43,832 bases of DNA, taken from positions 1 to 43,832 of the forward strand of contig NZ_JAUSCC010000098.1 in the NCBI RefSeq assembly GCF_030651745.1, read 5' to 3'. The translations under genes were made by a program, and so were the position numbers. The DNA is from Methylophaga sp. GTDB taxonomy: Bacteria > Pseudomonadota > Gammaproteobacteria > Nitrosococcales > Methylophagaceae. This document shows, piece by piece, positions 16,053 through 23,630 of the stretch; the first letter of the stretch is position 1; every line of letters begins with the position of its first letter. A model generated the notes under the pieces. The model searched no databases. It had not been told where the DNA came from and worked only from the letters and a program-made list of their open reading frames with translations.

Positions 16053-16538
16053 ATGAGTTCAAATAACAAAGAAATAGTGTTGCAGCCTGCAAACATCGTT
16101 GCTCATGTTGAGGGGCATTGGTTAAGGCGTTACGCTGAGGATTTCCTTGCTGCAGCTCGGGCGTTTAAAGCACCTAATAATCGGTTTTCACCGGTTCGGT
16201 ATTATTTGATTTGCCATTCCATCGAATTGGCGTTGAAGGCTTATCTTTTCACTGCGGGATACAAGAAGAAAGATCGAAAAAAATTGAATCATGATTTGGT
16301 TGAGGCATTAATCGCCGCAGAAAAAAACGGCTTGTCTGAGTATTTTCAAATCACACTCAAAGAACGAGAATCGGTCGAAAAGGCAAACGCGCTTTATCCA
16401 AAGAAAGAGTTTGAATATTTCGAAAGCCTGAAAACAATCTATGATCCGCATGAGTTCGATCTTGATGTACTTGATGAGTTAGCACAGAGGCTAATCGAAA
16501 AGATTGAAGAGCCGATTAAGGCAACATTCTTTGAATAA
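16053..16538 (+). CDS. HEPN-domain-like protein
   Basis: 161 residues, all helical. The core RYYLICHSIELALKAYLFTAG (first His at residue 55) followed by KLNHDLVEAL resembles HEPN-type proteins. R49 and H55 stand in an R-x5-H arrangement, which fits the R-x4-6-H RNase motif of HEPN toxins; this is suggestive, not proof, because many non-toxic family members share the H-S/A-hydrophobic-E-L-A-L-K helix. No nucleotidyltransferase partner is adjacent. It starts 18 bases after attC-like site 3, so it fits a cassette. No attC is visible after it. Confidence 0.65.
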   Translation: MSSNNKEIVLQPANIVAHVEGHWLRRYAEDFLAAARAFKAPNNRFSPVRYYLICHSIELALKAYLFTAGYKKKDRKKLNHDLVEALIAAEKNGLSEYFQITLKERESVEKANALYPKKEFEYFESLKTIYDPHEFDLDVLDELAQRLIEKIEEPIKATFFE

Positions 16539-16555
16539 CGAGCGCATCTTGGAGG

Positions 16556-16588
16556 TAATCAAGGGGTAATCAAGGGGTAATCAAGGGG
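16556..16588 (+). repeat. Three tandem copies of an 11-bp unit
   Basis: TAATCAAGGGG is repeated exactly at 16556-16566, 16567-16577 and 16578-16588, and then runs into TCAGCC. It lies 18 bases after the HEPN-like stop. It is too short and regular for CRISPR; slippage at a mobile-element end is possible. Confidence 0.9.
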
Positions 16589-16754
16589 TCAGCCAACTTG
16601 ATTTACTAATTTTACAACCATTAATTCAAACTGAAGCTGCTTGCTTCCGCGTTTAAGCCCCTCAGATACATAGTGGAAACTTCGATAAAACTTGTCGATT
16701 ATCCTCCGCGATTTTCGACTAGAAACACACAGTTTAAAAATGCGGGGAAAGATA

Positions 16755-17393
16755 ATGAGCAAAGTATTCGTAAACATCGGACTTAGTCTTGATGGTTACA
16801 TGGCCCCGGAAGGTATGACTTTGGAGAATTGGGGGAGACCCGAGTTCAAGGACTGGGGCGCAAAGTGGGGGGCGATGATGAGCTGGGTTCTTGAACTGCA
16901 GTACTTTCGCGAGAATCTCAAGTTCGGACCTCGCGGTGAGACCGGTCCGGTCAATGATATGTTTCGTTACACCATGGAGCGTAGCGGTGCCAATATCATG
17001 GGTAAGCGCATGTTTGAGCAAGGCGAGGTTTCATGGCCCGAAGAGGCTCCGTTTCATACTCCTGTATATGTTCTTACCCATGAGACGCGTGAACCTTGGA
17101 TCCGACCAGGCGGGACGACATTCTACTTCGTCAACGACGGACCGGAGAGTGCCCTTGAGCAGGCTAGAGAGTCTGCAGGCAATCGCGATATTCGTATCTC
17201 GGGTGGTGCGGACGTAATTCAGCAATACTTGGCTATGGGAGTCGTTGACGAGTTGGAAATTGCCTTGACGCCTTTATTGTTCGGCGGTGGGCGGCGTCTG
17301 TTCGAAAACCTGCCTGAGTCTGGATCGCAGTTTCGCATTGATAAGGTTCTTGATAGTCCAGCCGCCACACATTTACGCTATGTACGAGTGTAA
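16755..17393 (+). CDS. RibD C-terminal / dihydrofolate reductase-like protein
   Basis: 212 residues from ATG 16755 (MSKVFVNIGLSLDGYMAPEG), preceded by GGGGAAA. The strand order of the RibD_C/DHFR-like superfamily is clear: VNIGLSLDGYMA, ANIMGKRMFEQGEVSW, PVYVLTHETREPW, DIRISGGADVIQQYLAMGVVDELEIALTPLLFGGGRRLF. Members are NADPH-binding reductases or unassigned proteins and are often found in mobile DNA. It has a higher GC content than its island neighbours, which suggests a separate origin. The extra 21 codons upstream of the ATG are not family-like. Confidence 0.88.
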   Translation: MSKVFVNIGLSLDGYMAPEGMTLENWGRPEFKDWGAKWGAMMSWVLELQYFRENLKFGPRGETGPVNDMFRYTMERSGANIMGKRMFEQGEVSWPEEAPFHTPVYVLTHETREPWIRPGGTTFYFVNDGPESALEQARESAGNRDIRISGGADVIQQYLAMGVVDELEIALTPLLFGGGRRLFENLPESGSQFRIDKVLDSPAATHLRYVRV

Positions 17394-17461
17394 ATCTGGC
17401 TAAAATCGGTTGCAGCGGACGAGCTGGTGAACACTGTGCCAGGTCTCACAAGGAACGAGTT

Positions 17462-18087
17462 ATGGAACCAAAAAAAGTTGTAGAAGCATGGGTCGAAGCC
17501 TTTAGCAAGGCAGATGCCGATCTCATTTCAAGCTATTACTCGGATGATGCAATCAACCACCAAGTTGCCAACCCCGTGGTCTCTGGCAAAGATGCAATAC
17601 ATGCTATGTTCAGGCAGGAGTTTGCAGTAGCCGAAATGGTCTGCATCGTAGAAAATATTTTTCAAGATGGTGAGTGGGCGATATTAGGGCCTGTTTATCT
17701 TTCAGAGCCACCACTGCTGGAAACTATTTTTTCGTCCAACAAGGCGGAAATGATGCGATGTAGTTGTTCTACATAAGTCATTTCCAACGCCGTAGGGCGG
17801 AAAAATAGTCCCAGCCCTGCGGGTTGTGACTGAAAATGCACCACTCCGTGTTGCTCGTCGTTTATTTAGAACGACTAAACTACACTCCTCGCGCCTTGAT
17901 TGGTTGATTTTCAGTCACAACAGAGGCGGCTATGAAAAATAAACAAGCCCTAAAATGGAAAGATCCTCTTGGTTTGCGTGGCTGTGGATTCTTTCATGTC
18001 CAACATGGAAAAATTGTATTTCAAAGAGGGTATTGGGATAAGTTGTCATTTTTGAAGCAACACGGGCTTCCAATTCCGTATGACTAA
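17462..18087 (+). pseudogene. SnoaL-like (NTF2-fold) gene split by a MITE
   Basis: The N-terminal part MEPKKVVEAWVEAFSKADAD ... FQDGEWAIL runs to 17686, then enters a 264-bp insertion and stops at 17776. The C-terminal part WKDPLGLRGCGFFHVQHGK ... HGLPIPYD resumes after the insertion and stops at 18087. Removing the insertion and one TA (266 bases) joins EWAIL directly to KWKDPLG in frame, giving 119 residues, the usual length of a small SnoaL-like/NTF2 protein. The insertion's right end happens to provide a new ATG (17932), so a 51-residue fragment could be made. The ribosome site AGGA precedes ATG 17462. Confidence 0.92.
17687..17950. mobile_element. MITE-like structured element, 264 bp, inside the SnoaL-like gene
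   Basis: The ends GGGCCTGTTTATCTTTCA (17687-17704) and, inverted, GGGCTTGTTTATTTTTCA (17950-17933) match at 16 of 18 positions. TA flanks both sides (17685-17686 and 17951-17952). Inside are a 15-bp perfect stem (17823-17837 with 17907-17921), a hairpin with arms 17746-17753 and 17778-17785 and an inner TGTAG/CTACA stem, and a further pair around 17717-17737 and 17797-17814. No transposase is encoded. TA duplication and GGGCCTGTTT ends fit an IS5 (IS427-like) or IS630 helper; this is inference. Confidence 0.88.
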
Positions 18088-18172
18088 TAATTATCAAGAT
18101 CCTAATATGTTGCTGTTTGTCACCATCACGCGGTTGGGACAACACATTGGCTATTAAGAAGAGAAACTGTTC

Positions 18173-18574
18173 ATGAGTTTGAAGGGAAGTTGTCTGTGCG
18201 GTGGTATCCGCTATGAAATTGATGGCGAACTTAGCCCTGCGATGTTTTGCCATTGCAGCAAATGCCGAAAGTCGAATGGTTCTGCTTTTGCACTAAATGC
18301 TCCATTTAAGTCGTCTGATTTCAAGTTATTGACAGGAGAGCATCATTTAAAGAGTTACGCCTCGTCAGAAGACGCCAGGCGCTTCTTTTGTGGAACCTGT
18401 GGTTCGCCAATCTACAGTATGCGTATATCAATGCCGGAAGTTTTTAGGCTTCGAGTGGGGACTTTGGATGATGACATAGCAATAGAAAAGCTTTGTCATA
18501 TCTTTGTTGCTAGTAAAGCCGCATGGGATGAGATTCATGATGATTTACCGCAATTTGCAGAACGTCCCGAGTAA
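18173..18574 (+). CDS. GFA family (CENP-V/GFA) zinc-binding protein
   Basis: 133 residues. The zinc ligands of the GFA domain are all present: C7 and C9 (GSCLCGGIRYE), C26, C28 and C31 (FCHCSKCRKSNG), and C73 and C76 (FFCGTCGSPIYS). The closing VASKAAWDEIHDDLPQFAE is the common family tail. The family was named for glutathione-dependent formaldehyde-activating enzyme, but most members have no proven reaction, so a role in formaldehyde metabolism should not be assumed even in a methylotroph. It is a single gene in the island, about 85 bases after the split SnoaL gene. Confidence 0.93.
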   Translation: MSLKGSCLCGGIRYEIDGELSPAMFCHCSKCRKSNGSAFALNAPFKSSDFKLLTGEHHLKSYASSEDARRFFCGTCGSPIYSMRISMPEVFRLRVGTLDDDIAIEKLCHIFVASKAAWDEIHDDLPQFAERPE

Positions 18575-18610
18575 CCTCTACTAACAACAGTATCGCGGCT
18601 GTTGGAAAAG

Positions 18611-19108
18611 TTATTGCCATATTGAGCAAATAAACTTCACTGCCCAGCCGGATGCATATAGGCCGAGCCCAAAAACTATATGGGTTATAAGACTCTGCAG
18701 CCGGGCAGAATTTGGGTTTTGTGTTCGGGACGCAGCAATACCGGCTCCCATACCCGGCTGCATCAGCAGAAAGGGGGCAGCAACAGTGCCTACGCCAACG
18801 ACGAGTGCGGGTCCAATCGTTGGGCTTTGAATCCATGGCTCTCCACCGATAGCGATTAATAAAGCAGCGAATGCGATGCCTGTCAGGTAGTGGATGATCC
18901 ATCCTATAAGTTGTTCTCCGCGTATGGGGGGAGATGCCGCAATAGCGTCATGACGAAATTGTCCATGTGCCATGTGAGCTATCCAGCGTCCTACCATTCC
19001 ATAGTTGGGAGAGGGGATGCCGAGCAGTGACTTACGCACGATGCTCCACAAATCCATCACGGCAGTCGCTCCAATACCTATCCATACTATAAATAAGAGA
19101 TTGCTCAT
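18611..19108 (-). CDS. DUF2938 family membrane protein
   Basis: 165 residues with four predicted membrane segments (LLFIVWIGIGATAVMDLWSIV, GWIIHYLTGIAFAALLIAIGG, IGPALVVGVGTVAAPFLLMQP, LITHIVFGLGLYASGWAVKFI). The motifs NYGMVGRWIAHM, and PGMGAGIAASRTQNPNSARLQSL are those of DUF2938. Function unknown. It is transcribed away from a MerR-family regulator across a 79-base gap that contains a MerR-type operator pointing at this gene, so it is very likely that regulator's target. Confidence 0.88.
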   Translation of the reverse strand: MSNLLFIVWIGIGATAVMDLWSIVRKSLLGIPSPNYGMVGRWIAHMAHGQFRHDAIAASPPIRGEQLIGWIIHYLTGIAFAALLIAIGGEPWIQSPTIGPALVVGVGTVAAPFLLMQPGMGAGIAASRTQNPNSARLQSLITHIVFGLGLYASGWAVKFICSIWQ

Positions 19109-19147
19109 ACTTCACTCCTCTGCTTGTCTTGGTTCCGAGCTGGTGAT

Positions 19148-19178
19148 AGCTTACAACTTCAAGTCGACTTGAGGTCAA
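19148..19178 (-). promoter_or_regulatory. MerR-type promoter with SoxR-box-like operator
   Basis: On the minus strand, -35 TTGACC (19178-19173) and -10 TAAGCT (19153-19148) are 19 bp apart, the long spacer typical of MerR-class promoters. Within it lies CTTCAAGTCGACTTGAGG (19157-19174), a near-perfect palindrome close to the SoxR box known from soxS. It drives the DUF2938 gene. Confidence 0.8.
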
Positions 19179-19187
19179 GGGGTAATT

Positions 19188-19628
19188 ATGGATATCGCTG
19201 AAGTAGCCAAACGCTCTGGTGTTCCAGCCTCGACGCTGCGCTTTTATGAGGAGAAAGGGTTGGTAAGCTCTATAGGCCGGCAAGGGTTACGCCGGGTTTT
19301 TAGTGCCAATATCATAGAGCGATTGGCGTTGATTGCATTGGGGCGTGCTGCAGGGTTTTCGCTGGATGAAATTGCCCGGATGTTAGGGACGAAAGGCAAC
19401 CCGAATATTGATAGAGAGTTACTGGTGGATAAAGCCAAAGAACTTGAGAGCACCATCCAAAAGCTAACAGCGATGCGTGATGGTCTTCGGCATGCTGCCG
19501 TGTGTTCTGCACCAAGCCATATGGAATGTCCGAAGTTTCGTCGTCTGCTCGGATTAGCGGCATATGGGGCGATTAGTAGAGATGGCAAAGGCAAGTTGTC
19601 ACAAAAACGGCACTCTAACAAAACATAG
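19188..19628 (+). CDS. MerR family transcriptional regulator
   Basis: 146 residues. The N-terminal winged helix is clear (MDIAEVAKRSGVPASTLRFYEEKGLVSS, then RRVFSANIIERLALIALGRAAGFSLDEIARML), followed by the dimerising coiled coil and a C-terminal VCSAPSHMECPKFRRLL with two Cys. It lacks the four-Cys [2Fe-2S] cluster of SoxR, although its apparent operator looks like a SoxR box, so any sensing would rest on the two Cys. It is divergent from DUF2938, which it presumably activates by untwisting the 19-bp spacer. The ATG lies about ten bases beyond the operator. Confidence 0.92.
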   Translation: MDIAEVAKRSGVPASTLRFYEEKGLVSSIGRQGLRRVFSANIIERLALIALGRAAGFSLDEIARMLGTKGNPNIDRELLVDKAKELESTIQKLTAMRDGLRHAAVCSAPSHMECPKFRRLLGLAAYGAISRDGKGKLSQKRHSNKT

Positions 19629-19683
19629 GCCCGAATGAGCCGGTGAATGCGGCGTTATGTTTTATATAAGTGAGGAACTGTCT

Positions 19684-19911
19684 GTGAAGAATAATTTTGA
19701 CTGGCACGGCGATAGAATTACCCAAGAAACCCCAGTAACAAGTACCTATCGAAATACTCAAAATGTCCGTCGATTTTTAGAGGAAATCTGTGGGCCAGGC
19801 TTTAAGTTTAATCGGGAATTTATGGCTTGGATAAAAGACGGAAACGCCAAAACAATGGGCGATGTGGCCTCAGAATGGCTACGCCGAGAGCAAAACAAAA
19901 AAGCTTTCTGA
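19684..19911 (+). CDS. Small DUF6434-like protein
   Basis: 75 residues from GTG 19684, which has AGTGAGGAA at the right distance; an ATG at 19657 in the same frame adds nine residues but lies in a possible cassette junction. NFDWHGDRITQETPVTSTYRNTQNVRRFL and FKFNREFMAWIKDGNAKTMGDVASEW match my memory of DUF6434, a family of short proteins of unknown function sometimes fused to SAP-like domains. No membrane segment or catalytic motif is visible. It is the last gene of the island before mdh. Confidence 0.72.
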   Translation: MKNNFDWHGDRITQETPVTSTYRNTQNVRRFLEEICGPGFKFNREFMAWIKDGNAKTMGDVASEWLRREQNKKAF

Positions 19912-20045
19912 TTAATTTGGAGCCTGCAGAGGTGCAAGGTTTCAAGCATCTCGATTTTATATTTATAACTTAACTGGTAAGTTATTATTTCTAATATGAA
20001 ATTGGTATTCAATTCATAAATAGCCCGACAAAGTAAGGAAACAAT

Positions 20046-20990
20046 GTGCAAAACAAAATTGCTCTCTACGGTGCTGGAAATGTCGGTGCCACCACGGCCC
20101 ACTGGTTAGCTCAAAAAGAATTAGGCGATATCGCCTTATTCGATATTTATCAGCAGATCGCTGAAGGTAAAGCACTGGATCTGATGCAGTCCGGCCCGGC
20201 GGCTGGTTTTGATGCGAAGATTACCGGCAGCAATCACCCTGAAATCATTGCTGATGCCAATATTGTAGTGGTTTCTGCTGGTGTGCCACGGCGTAAAGAC
20301 CCTGAAACCGGTAAATATCCGGGTCGAGACGAGTTAATCAAAATCAATCAGGTAGTAATGGAACAGGCGGCTGAGAACATCAAACGCTATGCCCCCAACA
20401 GCATTGTGATTGTTGTGACCAACCCGATTGAAGCTATGTGTCATGTGGTGAAACAAATTACTGGCTTCCCTGATGAACGCATTATCGGTCAGGCGGGGGC
20501 ATTGGATACCACCCGTTATAAAGCGTTTATCGCGATGGAGCTGGGTGTCAGTGTTAAAGATGTAAATGGTCTGGTCATTGGTGGCCATGGCGATGCAATG
20601 GTGCCTTTACCCACGCATACCACTATTTCCGGTATTCCTATTTTGGATTTGATCAGTGAGAAACGTCTGGAAGAAATCATTTATCGCACCGCGCATGGTG
20701 GTGGAGAGATCGTGAATTTGCTTGGCTATAGCAGTTATTACGCTGCAGCAGCGGCCACCGCTCAAACCATTGAATCGATATTGAAAGATCAAAAACGGCT
20801 TATTCCAAGTGTGGTTTATACCCAGGGCGAATACGGCTACACGGATTTATTTATTGGCCTGCCCGCTATTTTGGGATGCAAAGGGGTGGAAAAAATTATT
20901 GAACTTAATTTAGATTTTGATGAAAAAGCCAAACTCGAACATTCCATGAATGCCGTGAAAGAAGTGGTTGCGTTGTTGGGGTATAACTAA
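20046..20990 (+). CDS. mdh: Malate dehydrogenase (LDH-like type)
   Basis: 314 residues, NAD-dependent, interconverting malate and oxaloacetate. The nucleotide-binding GAGNVGA starts at residue 9, Arg82 (in SAGVPRRK) is at the position that selects malate over lactate, and the catalytic His181 is in GGHGDAMVP. The active-site loop is longer than in many relatives (KDPETGKYPGRDEL). The start is GTG 20046 with AAGGAAA upstream; the ATG two bases earlier is out of frame. A decayed copy of this gene's 3' end lies at 23472-23570, beyond the neighbouring receptor gene. Confidence 0.96.
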   Translation: MQNKIALYGAGNVGATTAHWLAQKELGDIALFDIYQQIAEGKALDLMQSGPAAGFDAKITGSNHPEIIADANIVVVSAGVPRRKDPETGKYPGRDELIKINQVVMEQAAENIKRYAPNSIVIVVTNPIEAMCHVVKQITGFPDERIIGQAGALDTTRYKAFIAMELGVSVKDVNGLVIGGHGDAMVPLPTHTTISGIPILDLISEKRLEEIIYRTAHGGGEIVNLLGYSSYYAAAAATAQTIESILKDQKRLIPSVVYTQGEYGYTDLFIGLPAILGCKGVEKIIELNLDFDEKAKLEHSMNAVKEVVALLGYN

Positions 20991-21066
20991 GACATAAGGT
21001 TGATGAATGGAAGAGCTCAAGTTTGAGCCCTTCACGAATAAACCAATGAAATTCACGTGACATCAT

Positions 21067-21094
21067 CCCCGCGAACAAGTGAATGTTCGCGGGG
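21067..21094. terminator. GC-rich hairpin between mdh and the siderophore receptor
   Basis: CCCCGCGAACA (21067-21077) and TGTTCGCGGGG (21084-21094) form a perfect 11-bp stem with a 6-base loop between convergent genes. The T tract is weak on both strands, but the stem is strong; a bidirectional terminator is likely. Confidence 0.75.
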
Positions 21095-21116
21095 TGAGTT
21101 CGCAAAGCTATATCGG

Positions 21117-23312
21117 TTAAAACCCGGCTCGCAGACTAAGTGAAACACTACGCGGTTCACCGTAAATGTTGTAGCTGTTCAGCCCGCCAATACGCTCGTA
21201 ATATTTGCGATCTGTCAGGTTGTTCACAGCAAGCGTAACACTGGTATTTTGGGTGATGTCGTATCCCAGTTGTGCGTTAAATACAGCGTAGCCGCTTCCT
21301 TCCCTTAATCCTTTTTCACCAGATCCAATGATTGCTGAGTTGGCCGTCATGCCGCCGCTGGTGCGCCATGGGGTTCCAGCAAATCGATAGGTGCCATAGA
21401 GCTTGAGCGAGTGTCGAGGTTCAAACAATGAGAAACGTTCACCTTCCCTGAGCCGGTCAACCTCGTAGCTGCTCGTCAGATAGGCATAACCTGCCATCAG
21501 TTGCAGGTTTGCGGTTGGGCTGCCGCTGACTTCAAACTCGGCACCTTTTACTTCGACTTCTCCAGCAGAAAGGAAGAAACCCGGGTTGGCGAGATCGTTA
21601 AACGCACGGTTGACATCACGGGTACGGAACACCGATGCGCCAAACTGCAGCTTACCTTCATTGGCTTCGGCTTTGACACCAACTTCAATCTGTTTACCTT
21701 CACGTGGATCAAGGGTTTTTCCGCTGATATCCATTTGCGACTGCGGCATAAAGATATCGGAGTAACTGGTATACACCGCCAGTTGCTGGTTGATGCGATA
21801 GACCACACCGGCATAAGGCGTGAACGTATCACGTTCGCGGGTTCTGACATCCCAAGGAGTGATAACAGGTGAGGGCGCAACATTACGGCTACGTGTAGTG
21901 AAATTGCTTAAACGGCCTCCCAGCACTACTGTCAGTGGATCCGTTACAGATAATCTGAGCTGACCATATATACCATTCTGCCGTGTTTCATAGCCGGACC
22001 CCCTTACGTAGGGTTTAACGCTGTTTTTGGGTACTAAATCTGAACGGTCGAACGGAACTCCAATAATGCTGGAGTTAGCGCCGTATAACGTTTCACCGCT
22101 ATAACGCTCGTAGTTGGAACCCAATGTCGCTTCGTGCTGCCTGCCAAGTAATGAAAACGGACCTGTACCGTAGATATCAAGCGATTTACGTGTGGACTCG
22201 TCGTCCCAACCGCGTCGCATGTAGCTGCCAATCATTCCTGTCTGTGGATCAACACCTGTGGTCGGAAAGGTATCATTTAAGTGCCACTTTCGTTCAGCAT
22301 GTCCAACGATAGCTTTAATCATCCAGCCATTTTCAAGATGATGTGCCCCTTCGAATCCGATAGTGGTATTACGTGTCTCATAGGTCGCCCAAGATGGCAT
22401 GGGATTAGTGGAGCGAGATGTATCGATAAGACTGCCGTCGGTATAGGTTGGAAGCCCTGAGAATGGACTGGTTTTGTCATCCTGAGAAGCTACATGAAAT
22501 GAGAAAGTTGTAGACGGGCTAAAATCGTAGTCCAATGTGCCGTATACAAAGTCTTTACGGCTAGTTGCATCATCATAATAGAACTCACGATCCTGGATGG
22601 TGGCAACAAATCTTCCCCGCAGGCTGCCGTCGTCATTCAATGGTGTTCCCGCGTCGACCTCAGCTCGATTATTCGACCAAGAACCATGTGTCAACGCCAC
22701 AGAGCCCTGTGTTTTACTAGGCGCACGCTTACGAACAAAGTTAACCGTACCTCCCGGTTGTCCTGAACCTTGAAATAAACCGGCCGGACCCCTCAATACT
22801 TCCACCCGATCAAACATCGCCAGATCATATTGCTGCGAAGCATTCAATCCACCAAAAGCCGGTACGCCGTCGTAACTAGGTTCCAGAAAATAACCACGTG
22901 AACGAATCTGGAAAGTAGCACCATCCCAAGGAGTAACGGTGACACCAGTGACCTGAGCTAATGCATCTTCTACCCGGACTAGATTTTGATCTTCAATTCG
23001 CTGGCGTGTGATTACACTCACTGAGTTAGGGATTTCCATCACAGGTACAGCGGCTTTACCGCCTATAGTCAATACCGGTGATGCATAGCTGCCGCTTCCT
23101 TCGGTAGTTGCATCGGCCAAGCCTCTGACGGTTACGGTAGGCAAGGTCTCCTCATTTTCAGAAGCTTCCTCCGCTTTGCTTTCTGCAGCTGCAGAGTATG
23201 CCCAGCCCAACGTAACGCTGAGTAGAAGCAGTTGTCGTAGGGAGGGCGGAGACGGCCGCCAGCGCGGCAAATTTTCCATGAAATCATTACAAATAAAAGG
23301 TTTATTTTTCAT
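21117..23312 (-). CDS. TonB-dependent siderophore receptor (FhuE/FpvA-like)
   Basis: 731 residues. After a long N-terminal region with a signal-like segment (LRQLLLLSVTLGWAYSAAA), the TonB box region LPTVTVRG precedes a plug domain (VPVMEIPNSVSVITRQRIEDQN, RSRGYFLEPSYDGVPAFGG, VEVLRGPAGLFQGSGQPGGTVN). The QGSGQPGGTVNFVRK segment is characteristic of the FhuE/FpvA/FecA-type ferric siderophore receptors. The barrel ends SVSLSLRAGF with terminal Phe. An internal ATG after the first 11 residues is an alternative start. No partner transport gene is adjacent. It lies between mdh and an mdh remnant, which suggests it was inserted here. Confidence 0.94.
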   Translation of the reverse strand: MKNKPFICNDFMENLPRWRPSPPSLRQLLLLSVTLGWAYSAAAESKAEEASENEETLPTVTVRGLADATTEGSGSYASPVLTIGGKAAVPVMEIPNSVSVITRQRIEDQNLVRVEDALAQVTGVTVTPWDGATFQIRSRGYFLEPSYDGVPAFGGLNASQQYDLAMFDRVEVLRGPAGLFQGSGQPGGTVNFVRKRAPSKTQGSVALTHGSWSNNRAEVDAGTPLNDDGSLRGRFVATIQDREFYYDDATSRKDFVYGTLDYDFSPSTTFSFHVASQDDKTSPFSGLPTYTDGSLIDTSRSTNPMPSWATYETRNTTIGFEGAHHLENGWMIKAIVGHAERKWHLNDTFPTTGVDPQTGMIGSYMRRGWDDESTRKSLDIYGTGPFSLLGRQHEATLGSNYERYSGETLYGANSSIIGVPFDRSDLVPKNSVKPYVRGSGYETRQNGIYGQLRLSVTDPLTVVLGGRLSNFTTRSRNVAPSPVITPWDVRTRERDTFTPYAGVVYRINQQLAVYTSYSDIFMPQSQMDISGKTLDPREGKQIEVGVKAEANEGKLQFGASVFRTRDVNRAFNDLANPGFFLSAGEVEVKGAEFEVSGSPTANLQLMAGYAYLTSSYEVDRLREGERFSLFEPRHSLKLYGTYRFAGTPWRTSGGMTANSAIIGSGEKGLREGSGYAVFNAQLGYDITQNTSVTLAVNNLTDRKYYERIGGLNSYNIYGEPRSVSLSLRAGF

Positions 23313-23442
23313 TTTAGGTCTCAGTAAACAAGTGAAAATTGCGATGAGCGGCCAGCGACGTTACATGGCGGCAGGTTTTAGAGGTTAGCTGTTGATTTGA
23401 TGCATCATATCATTATATGGAGCGGTTATTCTAAGGAGCGGT

Positions 23443-23465
23443 CGTTTCACTCTTGGAGTGAAACG
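23443..23465. terminator. Perfect 10-bp hairpin upstream of the siderophore receptor
   Basis: CGTTTCACTC (23443-23452) and GAGTGAAACG (23456-23465) pair around TTG. It lies about 7 bases from the mdh-like remnant and could be a relic terminator or the edge of a lost element. No T tract follows. Confidence 0.5.
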
Positions 23466-23471
23466 GTGGGG

Positions 23472-23570
23472 GGAAATCGTTGAACTTAATTTAGAGAAGG
23501 ATGAAAAAACAAATTTCAGTATTTGGGCAAAGCTTGAGAGCTCTAGCAGTTTGGTTAGGTTATAACTTAG
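23472..23570 (+). pseudogene. Remnant of a malate dehydrogenase 3' end
   Basis: Frame reading gives EIVELNLEKDEKTNF, then after a one-frame shift SLRALAVWLGYN. The intact mdh ends KIIELNLDFDEKAKLEHSM, then NAVKEVVALLGYN. At DNA level GAACTTAATTTAGA and GATGAAAAA are shared and GGTTATAACTTAG closely matches GGGTATAACTAAG. The rest of the gene is missing. It is a diverged tail, not a recent copy, and lies 2.5 kb from the mdh stop with the receptor gene between them. Confidence 0.82.
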
Positions 23571-23630
23571 GCAATTTGGTCGATATTATTGATTTAAATA
23601 TGAGGCTCAACTTCAGTTTTTGATCAGCGG

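Noticed and set aside
16556..16588. A CRISPR array was considered for the short tandem repeats.
   Set aside because: The 11-bp units are directly adjacent with no spacers, and no cas genes are near.
16589..16777. A 62-residue minus-strand ORF that looked like the end of a transposase (KSRRIIDKFYRSFHYVSEG).
   Set aside because: I do not recognise the family, no catalytic motif is present, there is no ribosome site, and it runs through the RibD/DHFR gene's leader. Possibly a relic, but unsupported.
19616..19655. Possible fourth attC site between the MerR gene and the DUF6434 gene (CTAACAAAACATAGG to GGCGTTATG).
   Set aside because: The cores look right, but the inner arms pair poorly (AAAACATA/TATGTTTT would exclude the cores) and about 40 bases is shorter than usual attC sites.
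23391..23419. Possible Fur box upstream of the siderophore receptor (ATGATATGATGCATCAAATC on the minus strand).
   Set aside because: GATAAT-type hexamers are only partly matched and the spacing is off; not enough to call without a matrix score.
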